A DNA stretch of 64,000 nucleotides. Source: Vampirovibrio chlorellavorus. Lineage in GTDB: Bacteria; Cyanobacteriota; Vampirovibrionia; Vampirovibrionales; Vampirovibrionaceae. Shown here one piece after another: positions 44,551-53,735 of this stretch; position 1 is the first letter of the stretch; every line of letters begins with the position of its first letter. The position numbers and the translations under genes were made by a program. The DNA lies in the NCBI GenBank assembly GCA_001858525.1, contig LAPX01000004.1, forward strand, positions 124,001 to 188,000, written 5' to 3'. Below the pieces are notes generated by a model. That model was not told where the DNA came from. It searched no databases and saw only the letters and a list, made by a program, of their open reading frames with translations.

Positions 44551-45540
44551 ATGTCTCACAAACGGTGGATTCAAGCGCAAGAGCCGCACTGGCAGAGGCT
44601 TGAAACCCTGCTTGGCAAAGCCCAGCCCAACACCGCCAGTCTACCGCCGGAAGAAATTCGGGAATTGGGCCTGCTGTACCGGGGGGTCATCCACGATCTC
44701 TCCCGGGCGCAAAGCCAGCCGGAGGCCCAGCACCTGGAGCCTTATCTGAATAACCTGGTGCAGCGCTGCCATGGCAAAGTGTATGAGCGTCCCCCGGCCA
44801 GCGGGAAAGACGTGGCCAACTTTTTTCTGCGGGATTTTCCCCGGTGCTTTCGCAAAAACGCCCTGCTCATCGCGTTGGCCTTTGCCCTGTTTGTCGGGGG
44901 TTCGCTGTTGGCCATGCTGACCGTGCATCTGGAGCCCCGCACGGAGACCTACTTTCTGCCCCGCCCGATCATTGATCAACTGGATCAAGGGGTGCTGTGG
45001 ACGGACAACATGCAGGCCAACCCCTCGGAATCCAGCTTCCTGATGACCAATAACATTCGGGTGGCCTTTAACGCCTTTACCTTCGGGGTGTTGTTTGGGG
45101 TGGGCACCCTGCTGCTCTTGTTTCACAACGGATTGTTTGCCTTTGGCGGCCCCTTGCAAGTGTGTTTTAACCACGGTATGGGCTGGCGATTGCTCAATTT
45201 TATGCTGGCCCACGGGGTCATTGAACTGACCACCATTTTTATTGCCGGTGGGGCGGGCATGCTGATTGGCTTTGCCCTGCTGTTTCCGGGGGAGTTGCCC
45301 CGCTGGCAAGCAGTGCGGGTTAAGTCCAAAGAGGCTATTATCCTAATTGCCGGGTGTGTGCCCCTGCTGGTGATTGCGGGGATTATCGAGGGCATGGTGT
45401 CCCTCAATCAGGCGGTGCCGCCGGTGGCCCGCCTGGCCGTGGCCTTGGCCTCGGCAGTGGGATTAATCGCCTACTTGGGGTTTAGCGGGCGGACTACAGA
45501 AAGCAGCCGTACCATTTCTATCTCTAACAAAAGCAACTAA
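44551..45540 (+). CDS. SpoIIM/DUF95-family membrane protein
   Basis: 329 residues from the ATG at 44551 (MSHKRWIQ), with AAGG nine bases upstream. An N-terminal helical domain is followed by the DUF95 core: FFLRDFPRCFRKN then multiple membrane helices (IALAFALFVGGSLLAML, GVLFGVGTLLLLFHNGLF, AHGVIELTTIFIAGGAG, IILIAGCVPLLVIAGIIEG). In spore formers SpoIIM acts in engulfment; most other bacteria carry this family beside RDD and MoxR genes. The last 18 or so residues (SGRTTESSRTIS...) look unrelated and lie over the antisense end of the OLD gene. Confidence 0.85.
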   Translation: MSHKRWIQAQEPHWQRLETLLGKAQPNTASLPPEEIRELGLLYRGVIHDLSRAQSQPEAQHLEPYLNNLVQRCHGKVYERPPASGKDVANFFLRDFPRCFRKNALLIALAFALFVGGSLLAMLTVHLEPRTETYFLPRPIIDQLDQGVLWTDNMQANPSESSFLMTNNIRVAFNAFTFGVLFGVGTLLLLFHNGLFAFGGPLQVCFNHGMGWRLLNFMLAHGVIELTTIFIAGGAGMLIGFALLFPGELPRWQAVRVKSKEAIILIAGCVPLLVIAGIIEGMVSLNQAVPPVARLAVALASAVGLIAYLGFSGRTTESSRTISISNKSN

Positions 45541-47256
45541 CTCATTAACCTTCTGCTCCAAATCCAGAATTGAAAAGTCAGGCTCGCTTTCTACGACCCT
45601 TTTAGCAATTTCAAATTTTTTGGGACTAATATCTTTTCCATTTTTCTTCATATTTAGTAAACTATTAAATTGTCCATTCTTAGTAAAATTCACCTCCCCA
45701 TGCACACCAAGAATTGCATTTTTTAATTTTTCAAACTCAATATAATTTTCAATCTCTCTCCCCTGAGTAATCCAAACAAAACAACTTCTATCTTTGAATT
45801 CTTTTTCAATACGGAGCTTCGTGGTATTTATTGAATCTTTGGAATTTTTCTTATCACTATCAATAAGAATCGCCATATTCTGATTCAAACTACTCAAAGA
45901 AATAAACTCGCTTAGCTCTTCACTATCTACAGCTGTTAAGTGCGATAATAACCTACCGCCGTAAAACATAATGCAATAATGTAAGCCTTCAAACAAATCA
46001 GGTGCAACAGCCTTTAACCAAGAATTAACATATATCCGATCTGATGGCCCTTCGACCCAAATTATTGAATTAGCTTGGATTAAGTCGCTGGCCTTGTAAC
46101 CTAAGTCTCTACAAATTTGAAATTTATCAAGCCCCTCAGAGACTCTTTTTACTTTAGATTGCCCCGCACAAAGATTGACATGAAAAATTTCAGAATTAGG
46201 AGTGTCTAAAATATGAGCAGAATGTGTAGTTATAAAATACTGGTTATCCGTATTTTCAGAAAGGTAATGCATCAGTTTTCTCTGTAAATCTGGATGAAGA
46301 TATAACTCCGGTTCTTCAATGCAAACTACTTTTTTACTCAATGCTGTCGCTGCTGCTGCCAAAATTAAAACTTGATGAATCCCCGTCCCTAAATTCTGAA
46401 TTGGAAGATTTCTACCATTCATATTTACGTTTATAGTATCTCTTTCAAAAGGTATTTCTATTTTGGCAGATTGATCACCCGTCAAATTTTTGAGAAAAAG
46501 ATTAATTTTCTGAAATCTCTCGTTCTTTTCTGGTTTGTCATACGGAGGATTTTGAAGCTCTGCTAACTTTAAAATCAATGATTCACCATTTAATAAAACA
46601 TCATGATCCTTACCAGAAGAACCGCCCAGCTCAATTTTTCTAAAACAAGGAATTAATATAATTTCAGGTGCCTTAATATCAGAATAAATCCTTTGTATCA
46701 CATCGGGAATCCAATGTGCTCTCAAATCACCACCAGAGCTGTCAGTCAATTTAGTCCAAATATTTTGCCAATTCCAGGTTCCGATACCTGATTGAGTATC
46801 CAAATTATTAACAAATGAATCCTCAAAACCTGCTTTCTGATCAAAATTCAACCATCTAACCTCATCATCTCTTGTTTTCGAAAATACTTTTTGATCTAAA
46901 ATATAAGAGAATGCATTTATTAGACCATCCATTCGGAAAGATGGCGATTTTTTTAATATATCAACATAAGTCTGATGTTTTTTATTAATCCCCAAAGAAA
47001 AAATAGCATAAGCCCCATCAGCTGCTTCAGACCCAATAAAAGGAAATTGAACCTCAATACGTTTTTTGTTTTTCACAGAGTCCAAGTATTGAGAGTACTG
47101 CCCTGTTAAAAAATGGATAATATTTGATTTACCAGAGTTATTTTGACCAATAATTATATTTATTTTAGCGCAAGGGCCAATATATTGGATATCCTTGTAG
47201 CTTTTATAATTCCCAAATCCAAACCCTTCAATAAAAATACAATCTTCCAACACCAA
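45463..47256 (-). CDS. OLD-family ATPase/TOPRIM nuclease, candidate defence gene
   Basis: 597 residues. N-terminal ABC-type ATPase: Walker A GQNNSGKS (37-44), signature NLGTGIHQ (288-295), Walker B VCIEEPELYLHP (311-322), D/H region TTHSAHIL. C-terminal TOPRIM: VEGPSD (E402), GG (433-434), LIDSDKK (D466, D468) and GREIENY (499-505), as in OLD-family nucleases and GajA. Base composition is far lower in GC than the flanks (one 60-base line counts 18 GC against 36 in mfd), a sign of transfer. No UvrD/GajB-type partner is adjacent. The start is TTG, GTG or TTG at 47256-47248. The last 25 residues are antisense to the SpoIIM gene. Confidence 0.85.
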   Translation of the reverse strand: MVLEDCIFIEGFGFGNYKSYKDIQYIGPCAKINIIIGQNNSGKSNIIHFLTGQYSQYLDSVKNKKRIEVQFPFIGSEAADGAYAIFSLGINKKHQTYVDILKKSPSFRMDGLINAFSYILDQKVFSKTRDDEVRWLNFDQKAGFEDSFVNNLDTQSGIGTWNWQNIWTKLTDSSGGDLRAHWIPDVIQRIYSDIKAPEIILIPCFRKIELGGSSGKDHDVLLNGESLILKLAELQNPPYDKPEKNERFQKINLFLKNLTGDQSAKIEIPFERDTINVNMNGRNLPIQNLGTGIHQVLILAAAATALSKKVVCIEEPELYLHPDLQRKLMHYLSENTDNQYFITTHSAHILDTPNSEIFHVNLCAGQSKVKRVSEGLDKFQICRDLGYKASDLIQANSIIWVEGPSDRIYVNSWLKAVAPDLFEGLHYCIMFYGGRLLSHLTAVDSEELSEFISLSSLNQNMAILIDSDKKNSKDSINTTKLRIEKEFKDRSCFVWITQGREIENYIEFEKLKNAILGVHGEVNFTKNGQFNSLLNMKKNGKDISPKKFEIAKRVVESEPDFSILDLEQKVNELVAFVRDRNGTAAFCSPPAKPQVGD

Positions 47257-47285
47257 AGCTCCAAACGTTTACTTAAAACTATTTA

Positions 47286-50200
47286 TCATCCCGCTTTAGC
47301 GGTTTCGTTAATAATTTTGTGCAGGTGGGTAAATAGCTCCGTCAGGAACTCCACTTGATCTTCCCCGGTCATGGCCAGCAATTTCACAATCAGCACCGGC
47401 AGGCTGCCCTGCTTGGAAGTCACCCCCGGCACCCAGCGGGCTTTGCGCCCAATTTCCACCGGCAACTGCTTTTGCAGGAACAACCACTCTTGCAGGGTGT
47501 AAGGCACCGTAATGCGCAACGATTCATCATCGGCCCGCACTTGCGGAATATTGAGCGCCGTGGCCAAGATCCGCAGCCTGACTAAATTAACCAACATTTG
47601 CGTTTGCTTGGGAATATCGCCAAAGCGGTCTTTCCACTCGGCCTGAATAATCTCGATGGCCAACTCGCTGTCCACACTGGCCAGGCGCTTGTACTCCATC
47701 AGCTTCACATCGCGATCGCCCACCCATTTGTCGGGAATGAGCGCCGTGACGTTGATATCGATGATGGCCGGTTCTTTTTCTTCGGCCACTTCCCCCGTTT
47801 GCAACTCGTGGATGGACTCTTCCAGCATTTGGCAGTAGAGATCGAAGCCCACCGCCACCATGTGCCCATGCTGCTCGGAGCCCAGCACGTTGCCCACCCC
47901 CCGGATTTCCAAGTCCCGCAGGGCAATCTGGTAGCCGCTACCGAGAGAAGTAAACTCCCGAATGGCCCGCAGGCGGTCCCTGGCGTCTTCGGTCAGGTTG
48001 CGCTCCGGGTCGTAGTAGCAATAAGCATAAGCCTGTACGTTGCTTCGGCCCACCCGCCCACGAATCTGGTACAACTGGGCCAGCCCCAGCCGGTCCGCCC
48101 GGTCCAGAATGATGGTGTTGGCGCTGGGAATGTCCAGACCGCTTTCAATGATGGTGGTACACAGCAGCACATCGTACTGGTGCTGGGCGAAATCCAGCAT
48201 GACGTTTTCCAAATCTCGCTCCGGCATTTGCCCGTGACCCACGGCAAAGCGCACTTCCGGCACCAATGCCTGCAATTCTTCCAGCTTGGCGTAGATGGTC
48301 TGCACCCGGTTGTGCATAAAGTACACCTGTCCGCCCCGGTCCACTTCCTGCAAGATGGCCATGCGGATTTGGGCCGGGTTGTACGGCCCCACAAAGGTTT
48401 TAATGGGCGCCCGGTTGATGGGCGCGGTGTTGATGACCGACATTTCCCGAATACCGGACAGGGCCATATACAGCGTGCGGGGAATGGGCGTGGCCGATAG
48501 GGTCAGCACGTCCACCTCGGTCTTCAGCTGCTTCATTTTCTCCTTGTGGGCTACCCCGAAGCGCTGTTCCTCGTCCACCACAACTAGACCCAGGTTCTTG
48601 AACTTGATGTCTTTCTGCAGCAGGCGATGGGTGCCTACCACCACGTCGCACTCGCCAATGCTCAGGCGGGCAATGACCTCTTTTTGCTCCTGCGGGGACC
48701 GGAAACGACTGAGCAGGCCCACCCGCATGGGGTAGGGCGACAGGCGCTCCACCAGCGTATTGAAATGCTGCTGGGCCAAAATGGTAGTCGGCACCAGCAC
48801 GGCGGCCTGCTTGCCCGATAAAATACACTTGAAAATGGCCCGAATGGCCACTTCGGTTTTCCCAAAGCCCACGTCCCCGCAAATCAGGCGATCCATGGGC
48901 TTGTCGGATTCCATATCCTGCTTGGTGTCCTGAATGGCCTGCCACTGATCGGGAGTTTCCGTGTAGGGAAAGGCCTCTTCCATTTCCACCTGCCAGGGGG
49001 TATCCGGCTCGAACTGGTGACCACGGGCCTTGGCCCGGGCGGCGTACAGGGCCATCAAATCCTTGGCGATGACCTGAATGGACTTTTTAACCTTGGACTT
49101 GACCTTGCTCCACTCAATGCCACCCATCTTGCTGAGTTTGGGCGGTTTTTCACCGGCACCCCGATAGCGGGACAGCATGTTCAGCTGATCGATGGGCACA
49201 TGCAGCTTGTCGTTGGAGGCGTACTGAATGCTCAGGTATTCCCGCTTTTCCCCGTCGATGTTGATGCTGGTCATCTCAACGAACTGGCCAATCCCGTGTT
49301 TGGCGTGCACCACGAAGTCGCCCATGCGCAAATCGTGGATGGAGTTGATGACATCAATGTCTTCCCGCTTGGAAGGCTTGGTTTTGGCCGTCATAACCCG
49401 TTTCAGACGGCGTCCGTACAGCTCGGTGTCTGTAAAGTGGGCGATTTTTTCAGCAGGCAGCACAAAGCCATCTTGCGGGCCGATTTTGGAAATAATGACA
49501 TCCCGGCTCTCGGACAGCAGCGTTGTGGGGTCTAACCCCTCATCCGTCCAGTAGGTGGCGGGAACATCCCATTCCTTGCAGGCGTCCAGCACCCGCTGGG
49601 GGTGATCGGTACTGATAAAAATCTGCACCTGCTGGCGACGCAACTGGTTAAAGTGCTCACAAGCCTTGGGCATATCGGCCTTAAACTGCTCGGCCCCACT
49701 GACATCCAGAGAACAAACCTCGGTCAGCGTTGGACTTTGGGCCAACTGACCATCGGCATTCAGGGGCAAGGTATCCAAAAACACCCGTCCAGCGGCATGC
49801 TCCTTCAAATGCGTCAGCGCATCGGCGTCCGTCCAGTGGTATTCAAAGCCCAAATCCAGCAAGCGGCCTTTTTCCAGCCCTTGGCTAACCTGCGTTTTCA
49901 AGCGATCCGACAAGCCACCCAGATTGTTTTCCAGCAAGGCCCAGTCATCCATGACCACAATGGCCGTTTTGGGCAGGTAATCGATGATGGTTTTATAATC
50001 CTGATGCAGCAAGGGGGCGTAATAATCAATGCCATCCGGCAAAAACGATTGCTCCAGACCCTGAATCTGGTTCTCCAGCGTCATTTGCAAGCCTTCCAGC
50101 TCCACGCCAGAGAGATACTTTTTCTGCACCGCCAAGCGCTGATGCAGCAATTCCGGCAAACGCTGGCGATTTTCCGCATTCAGCACCAAACCCGATCGGG

Positions 50201-50945
50201 GAATGGCCACCACCTCATGCACCCGCTCGATGGAACGCTGATTGTCCACATCAATGACCCGGATGTTTTCGATGGTATCGCCGAAAAACTCGATGCGCAC
50301 CGGCTCCCCGTTGACCGGATACAGGTCAAAAATATCGCCCCGGCTGCTAAATTCGCCGGGATCCATAATCATGCTGCTGCGCACATACCCCAAGGCCAAA
50401 CATTGCTCCACCACCGTTTCCGGGGAAATCACCTGCCCTTGATGCAGCTTGATGGCGTAAGCATCCAGCTCCTCAATGGACAAGTGCTTGATCAGCAGGT
50501 TTTTGGGAGAGACCAACAGTACAAAAGACTCGCCCTGCTTCAGTCGATTGAGAATGCGGTACTGATTTTTCAGGGCCTGCACCGGAAACACCGACAAATC
50601 GTAAGGGGAAAAGTCTTCCGCCGGGTAGCGTTCCACTTTTTCGGTGAGAAACTGGTTTAATTCAAATTCGTACTTCACCGCCGTTTGCGGATCGGGGCAC
50701 ACCACCACAATGGGCTGATTCAGTCGCTCGAAAGTGGCGGCAATGGTCAAGGCTTTGATCGAAGGATGGGCCAGATTTTCCAGATGCGCTTCCGGCAAAA
50801 TAGCTGACGGATGGTGCAACTTGGCTTCAAAATTACGCACAAACTGGTGAAACCAGTCGGTTTCCATAAAGCGCTCCAGCATAAAGCGGGGAGCAGTGAC
50901 ATTCACCAAATGGCGCTGGGTTAAGTGGGAATCAGACAGGGTCAT
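47286..50945 (-). CDS. mfd: Transcription-repair coupling factor Mfd
   Basis: 1219-residue ATP-dependent translocase that removes stalled RNA polymerase and recruits UvrA. The UvrB-like N-terminal region (ALTIAATFERLNQPIVVV), the RNA-polymerase-interacting domain (GDFVVHAKHGIGQFVEM, KREYLSIQYASNDKLHVP) and the RecG-like motor are all present: Walker A GDVGFGKTEVAIRAI, DEEQRFGV, SATPIPRTLYMAL, and TTIIESGLDIPSANT with GRVGRS. The C-terminal TRCF domain is intact. GAGG is close before the ATG. It begins six bases after the DUF192 gene. Confidence 0.97.
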   Translation of the reverse strand: MTLSDSHLTQRHLVNVTAPRFMLERFMETDWFHQFVRNFEAKLHHPSAILPEAHLENLAHPSIKALTIAATFERLNQPIVVVCPDPQTAVKYEFELNQFLTEKVERYPAEDFSPYDLSVFPVQALKNQYRILNRLKQGESFVLLVSPKNLLIKHLSIEELDAYAIKLHQGQVISPETVVEQCLALGYVRSSMIMDPGEFSSRGDIFDLYPVNGEPVRIEFFGDTIENIRVIDVDNQRSIERVHEVVAIPRSGLVLNAENRQRLPELLHQRLAVQKKYLSGVELEGLQMTLENQIQGLEQSFLPDGIDYYAPLLHQDYKTIIDYLPKTAIVVMDDWALLENNLGGLSDRLKTQVSQGLEKGRLLDLGFEYHWTDADALTHLKEHAAGRVFLDTLPLNADGQLAQSPTLTEVCSLDVSGAEQFKADMPKACEHFNQLRRQQVQIFISTDHPQRVLDACKEWDVPATYWTDEGLDPTTLLSESRDVIISKIGPQDGFVLPAEKIAHFTDTELYGRRLKRVMTAKTKPSKREDIDVINSIHDLRMGDFVVHAKHGIGQFVEMTSINIDGEKREYLSIQYASNDKLHVPIDQLNMLSRYRGAGEKPPKLSKMGGIEWSKVKSKVKKSIQVIAKDLMALYAARAKARGHQFEPDTPWQVEMEEAFPYTETPDQWQAIQDTKQDMESDKPMDRLICGDVGFGKTEVAIRAIFKCILSGKQAAVLVPTTILAQQHFNTLVERLSPYPMRVGLLSRFRSPQEQKEVIARLSIGECDVVVGTHRLLQKDIKFKNLGLVVVDEEQRFGVAHKEKMKQLKTEVDVLTLSATPIPRTLYMALSGIREMSVINTAPINRAPIKTFVGPYNPAQIRMAILQEVDRGGQVYFMHNRVQTIYAKLEELQALVPEVRFAVGHGQMPERDLENVMLDFAQHQYDVLLCTTIIESGLDIPSANTIILDRADRLGLAQLYQIRGRVGRSNVQAYAYCYYDPERNLTEDARDRLRAIREFTSLGSGYQIALRDLEIRGVGNVLGSEQHGHMVAVGFDLYCQMLEESIHELQTGEVAEEKEPAIIDINVTALIPDKWVGDRDVKLMEYKRLASVDSELAIEIIQAEWKDRFGDIPKQTQMLVNLVRLRILATALNIPQVRADDESLRITVPYTLQEWLFLQKQLPVEIGRKARWVPGVTSKQGSLPVLIVKLLAMTGEDQVEFLTELFTHLHKIINETAKAG

Positions 50946-50951
50946 AAGCCT

Positions 50952-51521
50952 CTACTGTTTTGACACCGAAGAATGAGAAGAACCAGAATTAGAAGAACCA
51001 AAGGTGGCTGGCAAGACCTTGGCAATCGGGGTTAACTGCACTTTGGTACCGGCCTGAATGTGATTTTTACGGGCCGTACCGCCGGGCAGTTCAATGACCA
51101 TATCCACGGCCTTTTGAGAAGAATAAACGGGGCAAGGTTCTTGCCTGCAAGGCTGAGCCCGATGAGCCACATGCACCACCTGTCCTCCCTGAATAAACAC
51201 CATATCCAGTGGAATCAGGGTATTTTTCATCCAGAAAGCTACCGGACGGGCTTCCTCAAACCGGAATAACATACCACCATTGACCGGCAAGGCGGTTCGG
51301 TACATCAGTCCTATTTCCGCTTGCTGCGGTGTGGTAGCCACCTCCAGCAGATACTGTCTGCCCGCCATGGCCGCCTTGGCAAGTGGTAAGCCCGACTGTG
51401 GCTTGGGATCTTGAGCCCAGGTATTGTTGACACCCAAAAACAAGCCGAGCAAGACTGCCACTAGGCAAGTCAGCGACCTGGCCAAGCCAGCTTGTTTAAA
51501 ACAGAGAGGTAAGACGACCAT
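50952..51521 (-). CDS. Secreted DUF192 protein
   Basis: 189 residues from the ATG at 51521. A signal peptide (LARSLTCLVAVLLGLFLG, ending NTWA) leads into a DUF192 domain: TPQQAEIGLMYRTALPVNGGMLF, VAFWMKNTLIPLDMVFI and VDMVIELPGGTARK. The family is a small beta-barrel found in many bacteria and archaea, of unknown biochemical function. It ends six bases before mfd, so the two probably share a transcript. Confidence 0.87.
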   Translation of the reverse strand: MVVLPLCFKQAGLARSLTCLVAVLLGLFLGVNNTWAQDPKPQSGLPLAKAAMAGRQYLLEVATTPQQAEIGLMYRTALPVNGGMLFRFEEARPVAFWMKNTLIPLDMVFIQGGQVVHVAHRAQPCRQEPCPVYSSQKAVDMVIELPGGTARKNHIQAGTKVQLTPIAKVLPATFGSSNSGSSHSSVSKQ

Positions 51522-51603
51522 GCACGAATTACCGTGGTTGGGTGGTTCAACCTTTCTATTGTACGCCAAGTCAAAGGGTCAAAGTAAGGGCTGGCCTTTG
51601 CAA

Positions 51604-51625
51604 TAAAAAACCCGCCGAGGCGGGT
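51604..51625 (-). terminator. Factor-independent terminator
   Basis: ACCCGC/GCGGGT stem (51610-51625) with a CGAG loop, followed on the minus strand by TTTTTT. It closes the peptidase-diiron protein transcript that ends at 51763. Confidence 0.85.
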
Positions 51626-51762
51626 AAACTTTTTGTCTGAGTAGATTTGAAAAGTAGGTAGATAGAAGTAGTGGAAAAACTTTAGTAGCTTGATGCTTAC
51701 ACTTGCATAAAAACAACCTTCCACATTTCGATGTTAGAACCTTAAGAAATGTAAACAACCCT

Positions 51763-52488
51763 CTACAAAGCACCAACGCTGCGCTGATTGGCCTGAGTGA
51801 GCCCGGCCAGAAATTGAGTGGTTTGCTGCTGGTTCAAAGCAGAACCGTGCATGGTGGCTAAAATGTCGATTTGTAGTGACTGCAATTTTTGCACCCCGGC
51901 ATCCAAATGGGGCCCCCAAGGCATAAAGGCTATGGCCTCTTGAAGCGCTAAAGCCGCTTTGACAGGAGTATCCGGCTCACTATAAACTGGCTGTAATCCT
52001 TTTTGAGTGCCCAGATCCGAGCCAAACAAAATCCGCTGACCCTTTAAATAAAACAAGCAGGCATCCCAATTATGCGGGAAATGCGGCGTTTCAAGCAGAA
52101 TGAGCTTATCCCGGCCCAATAAAACAGACTGACCGTCGTGTAAAACAGTCGGTGGCCTCAAAGCAAAATCTCTCAAAGACGAAGCGCAAATTTTACCAAC
52201 CAGAACTTCCGCATCGGGAGCCGTTTCCAGCCACTGATTCAGCGCCCCACACTCATCAGCCTCATAGTGAGAAAAAGCCAAATAACGGAGCTTAGCAGGG
52301 TCTAAAATTTCAGCCACCGCTCTGTACAGCAAGTCAAAGCTTTGCCGGTGGCCCAAATGCATCAAAACGGGGCATTCATCCACAATCAGAAAGTGGTTGA
52401 AGGCTATAAAGCCATTCGGCTCCCCGATACAAATGCGAAATACATTTTGGGCCAGTGTATCAATCTGAACTTTGAATTGTTCAGTCAT
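51763..52488 (-). CDS. Stand-alone diiron beta-lactamase-fold protein (flavodiiron-like)
   Basis: 241 residues. It has the full diiron ligand set of flavodiiron proteins: H74, E76 and D78 in HYEADE, H136 in TPHFPHNWD, D158 in FGSDLG and H214 in MHGS. It lacks the C-terminal flavodoxin domain, so it resembles the stand-alone oxygen-binding diiron proteins. Likely roles are oxygen or NO sensing or reduction; this is inference from family. The ATG shares one base with the upstream peptidase TGA (TGATG), so translation is coupled. A strong terminator follows. Confidence 0.82.
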   Translation of the reverse strand: MTEQFKVQIDTLAQNVFRICIGEPNGFIAFNHFLIVDECPVLMHLGHRQSFDLLYRAVAEILDPAKLRYLAFSHYEADECGALNQWLETAPDAEVLVGKICASSLRDFALRPPTVLHDGQSVLLGRDKLILLETPHFPHNWDACLFYLKGQRILFGSDLGTQKGLQPVYSEPDTPVKAALALQEAIAFMPWGPHLDAGVQKLQSLQIDILATMHGSALNQQQTTQFLAGLTQANQRSVGAL

Positions 52489-53576
52489 CAGGCCACCAAC
52501 CGCTGCACCAGCTGGCACACTTGTTCCAACTCTTGGCAGAAAATAAATTCTCCCAAACTGTGAGAGTAATGAAAGCCCATGCCCAACACCACGGTGGGCA
52601 GACCATTCTGATTCAAAATATGCGCATCGGAGCCAATATTCATAGGCGCCAACTGAGGGCTCAGATTAAGCACATCACAGTGCTGCACAGCCCGTTGAAT
52701 CACAATATGCTGAGGGTCCACGTAAAAGCGGTCATAACGACGTACATTTTTCAGGACAATCGAACCACCGGCAAAGCGCTCCTGCACTTCCCCGCAAACG
52801 GTTTGATAGGTGCCCAACAGCTGCGTCAACTTGCTTTCGTCGTGACTACGCATTTCCCCTTTAATAGAAAGGGTCGGGGCCACAATGTTCATGGCATTGC
52901 CCCCTTGAATCACCCCAAGATTGCAGGTTAAGTCCTCAGCCAGCCGACCACTGGGCAATTGAGCGCACAAAGCCGCCCCCATCTGAATGGCACTGATGCC
53001 TGCCTCTGGGGCGATACCGGCGTGAGAAGCTCGACCGGTGCACTCGATTTGCACATTCTCCTGAGAAGGCCCGGCGTTAAAAATAAGCCCGACCCGGCCT
53101 TCCCCGTCCAGCACATAGCAGTAACTGGCCCGTACCTGCTTCATATCAAAGCCTTTGGCCCCGATCAGGCCCACTTCTTCCCCGGTGGAAAAAAACAACT
53201 CCAGAGGATGATTCTCTCGAAAGCCCTGCCGGGCCAATTGGCTGACCACTTCTAGCGCCACGGCAATGCCGGACTTGTCATCGGCCCCCAAAATGGTTCG
53301 CCCTTCCGAGCGGATAATAGGACGCCCGGCCCGCTCATCCAAGACGGGCACAATCCCTTCACACGGCGGAACACTGTCCATATGCGCAGATAACATGATG
53401 GTCTCTTTGTCCGGATTGCCCGGCACCCGCACCAACAGATTTCCGGCAGCATCCACGCTGCAATCCGTAATTCCCATGACCCGCAAAGCCGATTCGATGG
53501 CCTCCCGAATGGTCGCCTCCCGGCCCGATGGGTTATCAATGGGCACTATGCTCTGAAATCGCTCAACCACACCCAT
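52488..53576 (-). CDS. M20-family peptidase, PepT-like
   Basis: 362 residues from the ATG at 53576, with AGAGG nine bases upstream. Zinc-peptidase motifs: SAHMDSVPP (metal His and Asp), GADDKSGIAVALE (bridging Asp), STGEEVGLIGAKG (catalytic Glu pair), and a late His near GFHYSHSLGEF. The lid or dimer domain lies between (ECTGRASHAGIAPEAG). This matches the tripeptidase-like branch of M20. It is cotranscribed with the diiron protein; the functional link is unclear. Confidence 0.88.
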   Translation of the reverse strand: MGVVERFQSIVPIDNPSGREATIREAIESALRVMGITDCSVDAAGNLLVRVPGNPDKETIMLSAHMDSVPPCEGIVPVLDERAGRPIIRSEGRTILGADDKSGIAVALEVVSQLARQGFRENHPLELFFSTGEEVGLIGAKGFDMKQVRASYCYVLDGEGRVGLIFNAGPSQENVQIECTGRASHAGIAPEAGISAIQMGAALCAQLPSGRLAEDLTCNLGVIQGGNAMNIVAPTLSIKGEMRSHDESKLTQLLGTYQTVCGEVQERFAGGSIVLKNVRRYDRFYVDPQHIVIQRAVQHCDVLNLSPQLAPMNIGSDAHILNQNGLPTVVLGMGFHYSHSLGEFIFCQELEQVCQLVQRLVA

Positions 53577-53735
53577 GATGTATCGCCTCTTTTTGGTCCA
53601 AACAGGGGATCGATCCGGCCATGAGGGCAGACCCATCCACCACCGTTCATTGTATCCTAGGCGGCTGCCACAAACCTACCCCGCGTTCAAATTGCCCCAA
53701 AGGCATCAGAAAAAGCCTCAGGCATTGAAGCACGC

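Noticed and set aside
45463-47256. Calling the OLD gene Gabija GajA
   Set aside because: No GajB-type helicase is adjacent on either side; only the OLD/TOPRIM architecture is supported.
47598-48500. Long plus-strand ORF of 300 codons inside mfd
   Set aside because: Shadow of mfd: Val/Gln/His-rich composition typical of antisense frames of GC-rich genes.
49602-50660. Long plus-strand ORF of 352 codons inside mfd
   Set aside because: Same reasoning; mfd is unbroken and conserved throughout.
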